Assembly: GCA_963921195.1 (NCBI GenBank)
Contig: OY992540.1
Coordinates: 24,750,262-24,814,261 of the forward strand
DNA: 64,000 nt
Reading direction: 5' to 3'
Origin: Pegoplata infirma
Lineage: Eukaryota; Arthropoda; Insecta; Diptera; Anthomyiidae
Below are positions 55,682 to 64,000 of the stretch, one piece after another. The translations under genes were made by a program, and so were the position numbers. The notes under the pieces were generated by a model. That model searched no databases. It saw only the letters and a program-made list of their open reading frames with translations, and was not told where the DNA came from. Position 1 is the stretch's first letter. Every line of letters begins with the position of its first letter.

Positions 55682-56339
55682 TATATATATACTCCGATCT
55701 GTAACGTACGGTTCTGAAAATGTATATATTTTAATTTGTATTTGTTTCTTACTATTTACTTTTTTTTAATTCATGTTTGAAAAATAAGTGTTAATATGCA
55801 TTTGATATGTTGTCAGATATCGGTATATAATCTATATATGATATTTTTTTCCAATTTCAATTCGTTATATTCGATTTCTGCTAAAAAGATATCTATTTTT
55901 GGAAGCTAACTTCACAATGTTAAATAACAGTCTCTGTTAGGATGTTAACATTTTTTAAAAAGATATCTATTTTTGGGAAGCTAACTTCACACCCTTAAAT
56001 CCTTGTAATTTCAATTGCGCCGAAAAACTGTAAATTTACAATTTTGTTGGTAAAAAGCTTGTAAAATTACAAAATTATTGGTAAAAAGCATTTAAAATTA
56101 CTAGGAATTCTCGTAACATAGGAGGAAGCAAAAAATCTAGTAAAATTAGGAAACCTACTTGTAAATTTTATCGTGTCAAAAAATTTGTAAATTTTCAATT
56201 TTATTGGTAAAACTCTGTAAAAAGCTTGTAAAATTAAAAGGAATTTTTATTAAATAGGAGGTAGCAAACAAAAAAAAGTAACAAGTTTTTCTTGTAATTT
56301 TACAAGGTTTTTTTTTTTGAGTGTAGGATTACCGAAAGT

Positions 56340-56444
56340 AATCAGTATGTATGTTCTGTTTTTTAATATTTGCTGGTTAGTTGATGATCGTGATCTTACT
56401 ACTACGATGGTACAATTTTCGTCTTCTTATTTCCAATAAGAATA
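56340..56444 (+). repeat. Dispersed repeat C fragment left of FB2 copy 3
   Basis: TTAGTTGATGATCGTGATCTT and TTCCAATAAGAATA correspond to 9490-9576, again ending in ATA before the FB2 terminus. So two of three FB2 copies have the same left flank. Confidence 0.6.
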
Positions 56445-56976
56445 TGAGGCATTCCACACCAAATGTCCTGCTACAGAAAAACATGTGTCCCGTAAATTTC
56501 TGAATAGGTTGTTTGGATAGCCCTATATGGAAATAAGAAAATTGGGTTTTTGGTTTTTCAAATTTTCAAAATCTGGGCTTAAGAGGCGTGGTCAAATAGT
56601 GGAAAAATGGTCAAATTTGTGGCGAGTTGTCTTGAATAAATATTTATCACATTAAAACGGAATGCACCACAATCTAAAAAAGTTACATTCTTGTATAGTT
56701 TTGTATCGGCTATCGATTAAAATTTTTTTTTTTTGGAAAATTTTCAAAAAACCGTTCTGAAATTTTCCATTTTTTAAAAAAGTCAATTTATCAAAAATCT
56801 AGCCACTTTTATTTATTTTTTTTTTTTAAGTTTAGAAAAAAATCAGAAACGCGTTCTTCGTTTTTTTCAAGAAAATCGCATTTGAATTTTAAATTTCATA
56901 ACAATTTTGTAATTTGCTTATGTTTTATTATTTTAACGTTACGAATGAGTATTATCAATTGCATAAATATTACTCA
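56445..56976. mobile_element. Foldback FB2 copy 3, left arm only
   Basis: TGAGGCATTCCACACCAAAT at 56445, full match to the left arm of copy 2 through CATAACAATTTTGTAATTTG, then the hairpin centre ATGAGTATTATCAATTGCAT. It stops where MITE M11 begins at TA (56977-56978). The right arm is gone. This copy gives the empty site for the RpL26-bearing element. Confidence 0.8.
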
Positions 56977-56978
56977 TA

Positions 56979-57344
56979 CACTAAGAAAATTTTGTCATTA
57001 ACTGGTTGTAGGTTATTTTATAAAGTAATCAGTAAAGTTATTTTAAAAGAAAAATCATTAATTTTATAAGGGATTTCTTGTTTTCTACTAATTTTGTAGT
57101 TTAAAAAAAATAATTTACTGTCTTCGGCAGTAAAACAAATCTTCTAAAGTTTTACTGTTTTTCAATACAAAATAAGTGAATATTCACTAGTTTTTTAATG
57201 TTTTGGTTAGTCATTAAATTAACATTTAAAATTGACTATAATGTGTTTTTATTTTAAATGAAAAAACAGTGGAATGGTTTTTAAATAAAATTTCATTTGT
57301 TTTAAGTGAATATTCACTGGAATTTACCTACATAATTTTTTGAA
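56979..57344. mobile_element. MITE M11, M3 family, right end decayed
   Basis: TA then CACTAAGAAAATTTTGTCATT and AACTGGTTGTAGGTTATTTT as in M3 (TTATGTCATTAACTGTTTGTA). The right side (TTCACTGGAATTTACCTACA) is similar to M3's but a clean TIR is missing. Confidence 0.65.
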
Positions 57345-57364
57345 GATAAATCATTTTAAAATTT

Positions 57365-57795
57365 TGGGTTAAATTTCTGGTGCCTCGCCCCATTGTGCGA
57401 TTCCGCCCAAATTTTTTGTGAGTATTAGAATTGATAAAATTGTAATAAATTCCAAGTTTCGTTCAACAGGTGTCAAGTTATAGCATTTTTTTGTGTAAAA
57501 TTCACCATAATTTTAGAGGTACCTTTACTTTTTCACTCATAACTCTTAAAATACTTAACCGATTTAAAAAAAATACATCAGTTTTTGCCTAGGAGAATTA
57601 CGCAACTTTTGGCACCCCAAGCGTTTAAATCGGTTACGGATTATTGCCAAAAACGTGATTTCAACAGACAGACGGACAGACTGACAGACGGACATCGCTA
57701 GATCGACTTAAAATCGATCCTAAACCAATATTTCAATGTGTTACATACGGAATGACAAACTTATATATACCCTCTATCACCAGAGTGGAGGGTAT
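57365..57795 (-). mobile_element. mini-me-like retroposon (copy j)
   Basis: Plus strand reads GCCCCATTGTGCGATTCCGC, AACAGACAGACGGACAGACT (GTCY run), ACATACGGAATGACAAACTT, ATATATACCCTCTATCACCAG and GGAGGGTATAAAAA. It is therefore a minus-strand copy with its 5' end at 57795. Same subtype as copy h. The TA, core and GTCY order is clear. Confidence 0.75.
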
Positions 57796-58040
57796 AAAAA
57801 AAAAATCGTAAATTTTTTTTACCATTAAAAAAAATTTTATGCAAAAAAATGATTTGAAAACATATTTTCACTCAAAAAAATATTTGCATAAAATTCATTG
57901 TTTTGATTTTATTCACTTAAAAAAATCGACAGAGAACAATTTTGTTGTAAATTCTTTATTTCGTTAAACTTTTTTGTAGAATGTGTAGAGTATTGTTATA
58001 TTCGGCCTAGCCAAATTTTCAAAAATCTTACTTGTTTTTA
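57796..58040 (+). mobile_element. mini-me-like 3' tail, plus strand
   Basis: Ends TAGAGTATTGTTATATTCGGCC, CTAGCC and TTACTTGTTTTT, the family's 3' signature. It is arranged back-to-back with copy j. Confidence 0.5.
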
Positions 58041-58700
58041 ATGATCTTTTTCAGCTGATGATTTTTTTATTGTTTTTGTCACTCATATTTTAAACTAATT
58101 TTTTTGTACATATAAAAAACAAACAAACAGTTTATTTAACCTTAATTGTAGTGGGCGTTTTAAAAACAACGTCTTGTTTTTTTTTTTTCTTGCATATTAT
58201 TAAGTTTTATTACTTTTTTCTAACTTTTATTGTTATTATTATTTTTTAAAACATTTAATTTAATTAGCATTTGTTGTTGCTTTATTTTTTTCTTCTTATT
58301 TTGGCTTTTGTAAATAATTGCTTGTGTAAATTTTTTACAATAGATTTACCAAAAATGGTGGGTTTATAAATTTATAAAATTTAAATCCATTAATCTGAGT
58401 CACTCAATTATAAAAGTGTTTATTGTTCTGTTAATAATTTCATAACGTTTTGGTTAAGATAACTATTGATTTTTTTTTTTTTTTTGAAAAGTCTGGCTAA
58501 ATATTGATGTACCTACAATACTTAATTTTTTTCTGGGTATTTTATTCTTTATTTTCTAATTTTTGAAAGTAGGTCATTTAAGGTTTTTATGGTGGTATAA
58601 GGGTATAACAGTTTTGATTTGGTGGAAATTTTTTTTTAATATTTTTAGAATGTAATTTTTTTTTTGAGTGTAGAGTTTAAATTTTTTTTGAGTGCATTTT
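58041..58700. other. Nothing recognised, T-rich; loose MITE ends at the right
   Basis: Very T-rich. TTTTTTGAGTGTAGAG, TTTTTTGAGTGC and TTTTTGAGTGTAGG at 58660-58760 are MITE-type ends without visible partners. Confidence 0.5.
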
Positions 58701-58767
58701 TTTGGGTTTTTTTTTTTTCGTTCAAATGGGCGAATCGGACGATTTTTTTGAGTGTAGGTTGAAGTTT

Positions 58768-59048
58768 AGGCCTCTGTTTTGTATTTCACAACTTTTCAAT
58801 TCACATGAAAATTTCCGAATCACATGAAATCAAGTTTAGTGTTTTGTTGATCACGTTTTCATTCGAAGTTGAAATCGAATAATTAAAATTTAAAAAATTA
58901 TAAGGAAAAAAGTGCATTCGTTTTACTTTCATCAAATTTTAACAAAATGAAAAAGAAATTCGGATGTGAAATCTAGAACACCAAAAAAATTCGGAAATTT
59001 TCATTTTCACATTTTTTATGTGAATTACTTTTTTTGGAACAGCGGCCT
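58768..59048. mobile_element. 281-bp MITE, TIR AGGCCKCTGTT, 8-bp TSD
   Basis: AGGCCTCTGTTTT at 58768 mirrors GGAACAGCGGCCT ending at 59048; blocks such as AATTCACATGAAAATTTCCG and CGGAAATTTTCATTTTCAC are mirrored further in. Flanks TGAAGTTT (58760-58767) and TGAATTTT (59049-59056) match at 7 of 8 bases, which suggests a hAT-type 8-bp duplication. Confidence 0.7.
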
Positions 59049-59114
59049 TGAATTTTTTTTTTGAGCAAATTTTTTTTTGGAATGTTTTTTTTTTTGAGTG
59101 ACAAAAACAATATG

Positions 59115-59395
59115 CTGACAAAACTTCAAAATTTGGGTCAAATATGTCTTATGTTCAAATGGACGAAATCGGACCAGGGAGAAGTAGCTTTTACTTGAAG
59201 AACTACACCAACCTCTGAGAAATTCCAACTTGGACCAAGAGGGTTTAAAAATTTGACATTTTTGGTTAGCCCTTTGTGTGTGCGTGGATATAAAAATTTT
59301 AAAATTGTATTACAAATGCAAAAAAGACTTTAAACATTTTGGAGGTTATACTAGATTCGGCACCGAAGCATTTAACATTTTGATTTTTTTTAGCA
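59115..59395 (+). mobile_element. mini-me-like remnant (copy k)
   Basis: GTTCAAATGGACGAAATCGGACC, CTTGAAGAACTACACCAACC and a 3' end TGGAGGTTATACTAGATTCGG match copy c in reverse complement. The tail is diverged and the GTCY run absent. Confidence 0.5.
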
Positions 59396-59476
59396 TTTTT
59401 AAAACAAATGAAGCATTTTTATGTCAAAAGAAGTTCAGACTTTGAGTAAATTTGATAAAAAAAAATATTAAACTTT

Positions 59477-60160
59477 TCATAAAAGGTACTTTTTATAAAA
59501 GGTACTTTTTATAAAAGGTACTTTTTATAAAAGGTATTTTTTATAAAAGGTGCTTTTTATAAAAGGTACTTTTTATAAAAGGTGCTTTTTATAAAAGGTA
59601 CTTTTTATAAAAGGTACTTTTTATAAAAGGTACTTTTTATAAAAGGTACTTTTTATAAAAGGTACTTCTTATAAAAGGTACTTTTTATAAAAGGTACTTT
59701 TTATAAAAGGTACTTTTTATAAAAGGAACTTTTTATAAAAGGTACTTTTTATAAAAGGTACTTTTTATAAAAGGTACTTTTTATAAAAGGTACTTTTTAT
59801 AAAAGGTACTTTTTATAAAAGGTACTTTTTATAAAAGGTACTTTTTATAAAAGGTACTTTTTATAAAAGGTACTTTTTATAAAAGGTACTTTTTATAAAA
59901 GGTACTTTTTATAAAAGGTACTTTTTATAAAAGGTTCTTTTTATAAAAGGTACTTTTTATAAAAGGTACTTTTTATAAAAGGTACTTTTTATAGAAGGTA
60001 CTTTTTATAAGAGGTACTTTTTATAAAAGGTACTTTTTATAAAAGGTACTTTTTATAAAAGGTACTTTTTATAAAAGGTACTTTTTATAAAAGGTACTTT
60101 TTATAAAAGGTACTTTTTATAAAAGGTACTTTTTATAAAAGGTACTTTTTATAAAAGGTT
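59477..60160 (+). repeat. 16-bp satellite, about 43 units
   Basis: Unit ATAAAAGGTACTTTTT, almost invariant; rare variants are GGTGCTT, GGTTCTT, GGAACTT, ATAGAAGG. The unit is near-palindromic. The next element contains TTATAAAAAGTACC at 60195-60208, the reverse complement of GGTACTTTTTATAA, so the array may have arisen from that element. Confidence 0.95.
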
Positions 60161-60735
60161 GTATTCCACATTCCAAATTTCAGGTGTCTAGGGATTATAA
60201 AAAGTACCAAAGTTACATTTTTTTACCCATTTAAGACTCTTAGAAACAGAATTTTCATAAAGTATTTGTTCCAGAATGTTTTATTTCACTAAAGGATCTT
60301 ACATTCCAAATTTCAAGTTTGAAAGATCATTATTTCAGTAAATAAAAAAAAGTACCAAAGGTACACTTTTTTTACCCATTTTACCCCCGTAGAATCAACA
60401 TTGGCAAAAACCCAACCTAAGTGAATTTTTTTTGGGGCGGTGAACCTACATTGCAAATTTCAAGTTGCTAGTTCCATTGTTTAAGAAAATAAAAAATGTA
60501 CCAAAAGTACAGTTTTTTACCCTTTTTACCCCCTAAAAATCATCATTGGCAAAAATCAAGCCTAAGTGAATCTGTATTCTGGGAGGTGAAAATACAGTCC
60601 AAATTTCAAGTCTCAGTGACCATATTTTAAGGAAAAAGTACCAAAAGTAAAGATTTTTACCCTTTTTAACCCCTTAGAATCATTCATTGGCAAAAATCCA
60701 GCCTAACTGAATCTATATTCCATCAGCGGTTTGGG
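60161..60735 (+). repeat. About 130-bp tandem repeat, four diverged copies
   Basis: Unit: CCAAATTTCAAGT, AAAAAGTACCAAAAGTAC, TTTTTTACCCTTTTTACCCC, AGAATCAT and CATTGGCAAAAATCCAGCCTAA. Copies begin at about 60172, 60305, 60450 and 60598. Confidence 0.75.
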
Positions 60736-60748
60736 CTTTAGATTAAGT

Positions 60749-61566
60749 CACTCAAAAAATTATGTCATTAACTGTTTGTAGTTTATTTAAAAAGTTTTCC
60801 GTTTAGTCGTTTTTAAAATAAAAAACATTTGTTTGATGTTCAGTTGTTATTAATGACTACTTTAGTCCTTTGTTTCAAAAATAACACACTAAAAAATAAA
60901 GACTTTCATTAACATTTAATTTTTAAAGTCATTTATTTTTGTTCTGTAAGTAAAAACTACTGATTATTCTTTTGAATTTTTAATGATTTGTGTAAGTATT
61001 TTTTTTTTTTAAATTGTTGGTATTTTTTAATGAAATATCATTAGTTTTTACCTACACAAGTCAGTTATTTTTTTGTAGAAAAAAAAAATCAAAAAATTAT
61101 TTATAGAAATATAAAAACATGTTTGTATCAAGTGACTTTGGCGCGATGGTTAGAGTGTCTGGCCAGAATGTAGTTGATTGCGGGATCGATTCCCCAAAAA
61201 TTTTATAAAAAATTTTTTTAAAAATATTTCAATAAAAAATTGTAAAAAATTACCTACGAAATCATTAATTTTTATTGTTTTCGTAGGTTATTTTTTTGGA
61301 ATTTGTTGGTAAAAATAACAGAACTATCATTAATTTTTAATGTTTTCGTTGGTTATTTTTTTCGAATTTGTTGGTAAAAAGGAGTGAAAAAAACGTAATT
61401 TTTTAATGTTTAATGTTTTTTATTTTAGAAAATTTTGTCAACAGTAAAAAATAAATGTTGGTGTTTGTTAAAACAAATGAATAATTACTGGGATGGTTTT
61501 CAATTGTTTATTCACTGGTTTTAAGTGTGTTTTTCAATTGTTTTTGCCTACAAAATATTTTGAGTG
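60749..61566. mobile_element. MITE M12, M3 family, 0.82 kb
   Basis: CACTCAAAAAATTATGTCATT at 60749 and TACAAAATATTTTGAGTG ending at 61566. The outer parts match M3 closely (ACTGTTTGTAGTTTATTTAA, AGAAAATTTTGTCAACAG). About 0.4 kb in the middle (61000-61390) is absent from M3 and contains a tRNA-like sequence. The right flank is TA; the left flank is GATTAAGT. Confidence 0.8.
61134..61196 (+). tRNA. tRNA-like sequence inside MITE M12
   Basis: GACTTTGGCGCGATGGTTAG (A-box-like TGGCGCGATGG) and GCGGGATCGATTCCCC (B-box-like GGGATCGATTCC at 61182-61193), with the 5-bp T stem partly kept. It looks like a tRNA-derived SINE head or pseudo-tRNA. An anticodon cannot be assigned with confidence. Confidence 0.5.
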
Positions 61567-62085
61567 TATGAATACCCTCCACTATGCATTTCTTAAGTGA
61601 TAGTAAATTTTCTAAGGTGAAAAAAAAAACATTTTTGATTAGAAATATTTTATTTTGTGTAAAAAAACTTTTTTTAGGTAATTTTTGGAAAAAAAAAATA
61701 ATTTACAAAATTTTTTTTTGAGTGTAAAATTTTTTTTGAGTGTATTTTTTTTAGTGTAAAAATATTTTTGAGTGACAAAAATACGTTGTAAAATATTTTT
61801 GTGACTTACCAATGTTTTTAAAACATGTTTAAAGGATTTTCAACACGTGAATTTAAGGTGAATCTAATCTGAAATTCACGGTTTTGCAAATAACTTTTGA
61901 ACCACTGAACCGATTTAGCTAAAATTCGACGCGAACCAGGCCAGGGTAACGACAAATATATATGCCGTGCTTCAGCATCCTCAGAATTGCTTTTCGAAAG
62001 TTAGCGTGTTTTTATCTCATAAATTTACGAACAACCCTTGCCGAAATTCAGTATTTTGCTCATAACTTTTGAACCACTGCACAGT
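61567..62085 (-). mobile_element. mini-me-like retroposon, 3' half (copy l)
   Basis: Reverse complement of the 3' half of copy e: GAATACCCTCCACTATGCA, GATTAGAAATATTTTATTTTG, the MITE-terminus core array (about 61710-61790), AAACATGTTTAAAGGATTTTC and ATATATGCCGTGCTTCAGC. The GTCY run is missing. Confidence 0.7.
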
Positions 62086-63060
62086 GATTCGTTCCCATAT
62101 ATCGAGTGGGCAAAAATAGAATATTGGTCGCAGATTTCTGAAATTTGGAACACAAGCATTTAATTATCTAATCAAGAAAAAAACGAGTTTTTGGAAAAAT
62201 CGGAGCAAGGACACGCCTACCCCCCATATATCCTGAAACTTAAATATGTGATTAAAACTACAAAAATGGCCACAAAATTCCCAAATTTTGTCAATATTAC
62301 CAATTTTGATACAGTATTTTATGTGTAAATTTTTTTCAAGATTGAAGCAAGGACTCGTGTGGCTGCCATATATCCTTTTTCTTAAAAAAATTGTAGATCG
62401 CTCAAAAATTACTCGATACTCTTGAATATATTTTGTAAAAATTTGAATAAGTGATGTCAATGTGTGTGCCAAATTTCGCTGAAATCGGTTCTATAAAACA
62501 AAAGTTATTTATATATCCTTTTTAAAAACTGCAATAAAGTGTTAATATATTTTAATCACAAAAATAAAATAGAAAGAGTTGTCAACGATTTTCCAAATTT
62601 GGTACGCAAGCACAAAATTAATGAATAGAAAAAAAATAAAAATTTAGAGCAAATCGGTCGAAGGACATTTGTACCTGTCGTATATCCTGAAATTTAAAAG
62701 TGGAGTTTTAGCCACAAAACTTGATATAAAATTACTTAACTTAGTTATTGTCTTAGAAATTTAGATAACCATCGACGTACAACATTTGTATTTTAATCTG
62801 AGCAAGGACTCGCGTGGCTGCCATATATCCTTTTTCTTGAAATCGCTGTAACTATTTTAAAAATCTTTCAATTGCTATCAAATTTTTAATATAGATTAGA
62901 TCAAATAACGTTAATAAGTGTGCCAAATTTCGTTGAGTTACTTGCTGTAACAAAAAAGCTGTTAATATATCCTTTTTTTAAAAATAGTCAAAAATATAAA
63001 AATACCTAATAACTGCAAAAACAAAACATTCACAACACTTATTTCCTGTTGCATTACGAA
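62086..63060. repeat. About 455-bp tandem repeat, two diverged copies
   Basis: AAGGACTCGTGTGGCTGCC at 62349 and AAGGACTCGCGTGGCTGCC at 62804 are 455 bp apart. Blocks before and after (CCATATATCCTTTTTCTT, GTGTGCCAAATTTCG) follow in the same order in both. The minus-strand 102-codon frame at 62164-62472 has no recognisable similarity. Confidence 0.7.
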
Positions 63061-63119
63061 AATAAATTTATTCAAAATAAGTTTTAAGTAAACTCGTTTA
63101 ATACTTGCTTTATTTCTAA

Positions 63120-64000
63120 GTATATAACTCGTTAATAACAAAAAACTAAAAAAAAAAATTTTTTTTTGGTACTAAAATTTTTTTTTTTTTTCGTTTTTTT
63201 CAAAAACTTAGTTATTTTTATTATTTGATCGTATAGAAAACAGTCCAGGATGTTAAAAAAATCAATAAAAAATAATTTTTGAGTACGAACTTTTTTTATG
63301 TATCTCAAAAAAAAAATTTGGTTTTGATTTGGGATACCAACGAAAATCAAATACTGGTTTTAAAGCAAAATGGCCCACTGTATACTTACTTCATCAAATT
63401 TTTTACTATAAATTTATGGTATACAATACAATAAATCCCTTTATATAAAAAAACACGAAAATGTTGATGTATTTTTTTAATTTTATTTACTGTACATAAA
63501 ATAAATAAAAAAAAAAATAATCCAATTTTAGATTTTTTAAAAATTTTTTTTTTCAACTTAAAAAAAAAAACTTAGTTATTTTTATTTTTTGATCTTATAA
63601 AACATAGTTAAAGCTACAAAAAAAATGAAAAACAAAAAAAATTTATTCACGAACTTTTTTTATGAAGGCCATTAAAATTTGGTGATTTTGGGGATTTTAG
63701 TAAAAGTCATAGATAACTTTTAAAGCAAAACGGCCCACGTACTGCATATTTTTTTTCTGATTTTATATTATATTTTTACAGAATACTATATAATATATCA
63801 ATGTGTAAAGAAAAAATACTTAATATTAAATTTTTTTTTTAATATTTTTTCCATTAATAATATAGCTTTTGAAAAAAAATAAATAAAGACACAAAAAAAA
63901 CCTAACTTTTTTCCAACTTCAGACAAAAACTTAGTTATTTTTATTGTTTTGCCTTATAAACCATAGTCCGAGCTATCGAAAAAGCGAAAAAAATAATTTT
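63120..64000. repeat. About 360-bp tandem repeat, runs off the window
   Basis: CTTAGTTATTTTTATT at 63207, 63571 and 63930 (steps of 364 and 359). Each is followed by TATA(A/G)AA(A/C)CA(T/G)AGT and, in the first two, TTTTAAAGCAAAA(T/C)GGCCCAC. At least two and a half copies. No coding capacity. Confidence 0.75.

Larger units (their letters stand above)
46706..55996. mobile_element. Giant foldback element, 9.29 kb, 9-bp TSD AAATCCTTG
   Basis: The ends AAGGGTGTGAAGTTAGCTTC and its mirror lie at 46706 and 55996. AAATCCTTG occurs at 46697-46705 and again at 55997-56005. Each arm has a 0.34-kb subterminal part (46706-47046; 54878-55996 minus an insertion) with a 35-bp motif repeated 70 bp apart (GTGAAGTTAGCTTCCCAAAA at 46711 and 46782), then a long 177-bp tandem array. 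The arrays meet head-to-head at 50583/50584 with no spacer. A 9-bp duplication and long tandem-repeat TIRs recall the Drosophila FB elements, which are tied to Mutator-like transposases; that link is inference. No transposase is present. Confidence 0.9.
46551..56323. mobile_element. MITE M10 (473 bp when whole), split by the giant foldback
   Basis: CACACAAAAAAAAACTTTGC at 46551 and AAGGTTTTTTTTTTTGAGTG ending at 56323, with TA on both sides (46549-46550, 56324-56325). It is in two pieces, 46551-46705 and 56006-56323. The interior repeats TTGTAAAATTACAAG and ATTGGTAAAAAGC-type blocks, as in M9. Confidence 0.85.

Noticed and set aside
59477..60160. CRISPR-like or promoter array
   Set aside because: A 16-bp unit without spacers is a simple satellite; GGTAC boxes are not a known operator.
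1..64000. LTR retrotransposon or endogenous virus
   Set aside because: I saw no direct long terminal repeats, primer-binding site or gag/pol/env-like frames.

Overview
This window looks like gene-poor, AT-rich nuclear DNA from a fly. The evidence is mini-me-type retroposon remnants (a TA run, a conserved core and a GTCY run, a layout known from dipterans), a decayed copy of ribosomal protein RpL26 whose tail matches the dipteran form, and several dozen nested short transposable elements. A calyptrate fly is my guess, not a demonstrated placement. I found no intact protein-coding gene. All open frames are short and lie in repeats. The only recognisable protein relics are a non-LTR retrotransposon C-terminus (4437-4721) and the RpL26 pseudogene (33260-33586).

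Left third (1-24 kb): mini-me copies, a minisatellite field (1330-2255), a 171-bp perfect inverted repeat (2843-3196), nested element E (4081-5497), two foldback families that share the terminus TGRGGCATTCCA and insert at TA (copies at 5841-7101, 9577-11914 and 19863-21418), and a 2.9-kb element (13921-16861) built of inverted 35-bp satellite arrays.

Middle (23-46 kb): a 1.47-kb foldback with a zero-loop 90-bp-arm palindrome at its core (23493-24964), a CCCAGT-ended element carrying two tRNA-like sequences (29671-31150), a foldback holding a second element that carries the RpL26 pseudogene (32493-34858), a third foldback family (37817-40061), and a 3.87-kb non-autonomous Helitron candidate (40711-44579) whose exact empty site lies 0.5 kb downstream.

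Right third (46-64 kb): a 9.3-kb giant foldback (46706-55996) with a 9-bp target duplication. Its two arms are head-to-head arrays of a 177-bp unit, about 20 and 25 copies. It sits inside a 473-bp MITE and one arm has itself been hit by a 0.78-kb palindromic element. Beyond it lie another half foldback, more MITEs, a 16-bp satellite (59477-60160), and ~130-, ~455- and ~360-bp tandem repeats running off the right edge.

The parts do not form a pathway. They form an insertion record. Paired filled and empty sites inside the window fix the ends and target of several elements: TA for the CAC(A/T)CA(A/G)AAA MITE clan and the TGRGGCATTCC foldbacks, A^T for the Helitron, 9 bp for the giant foldback, and TAAAA for the 23.5-kb element.
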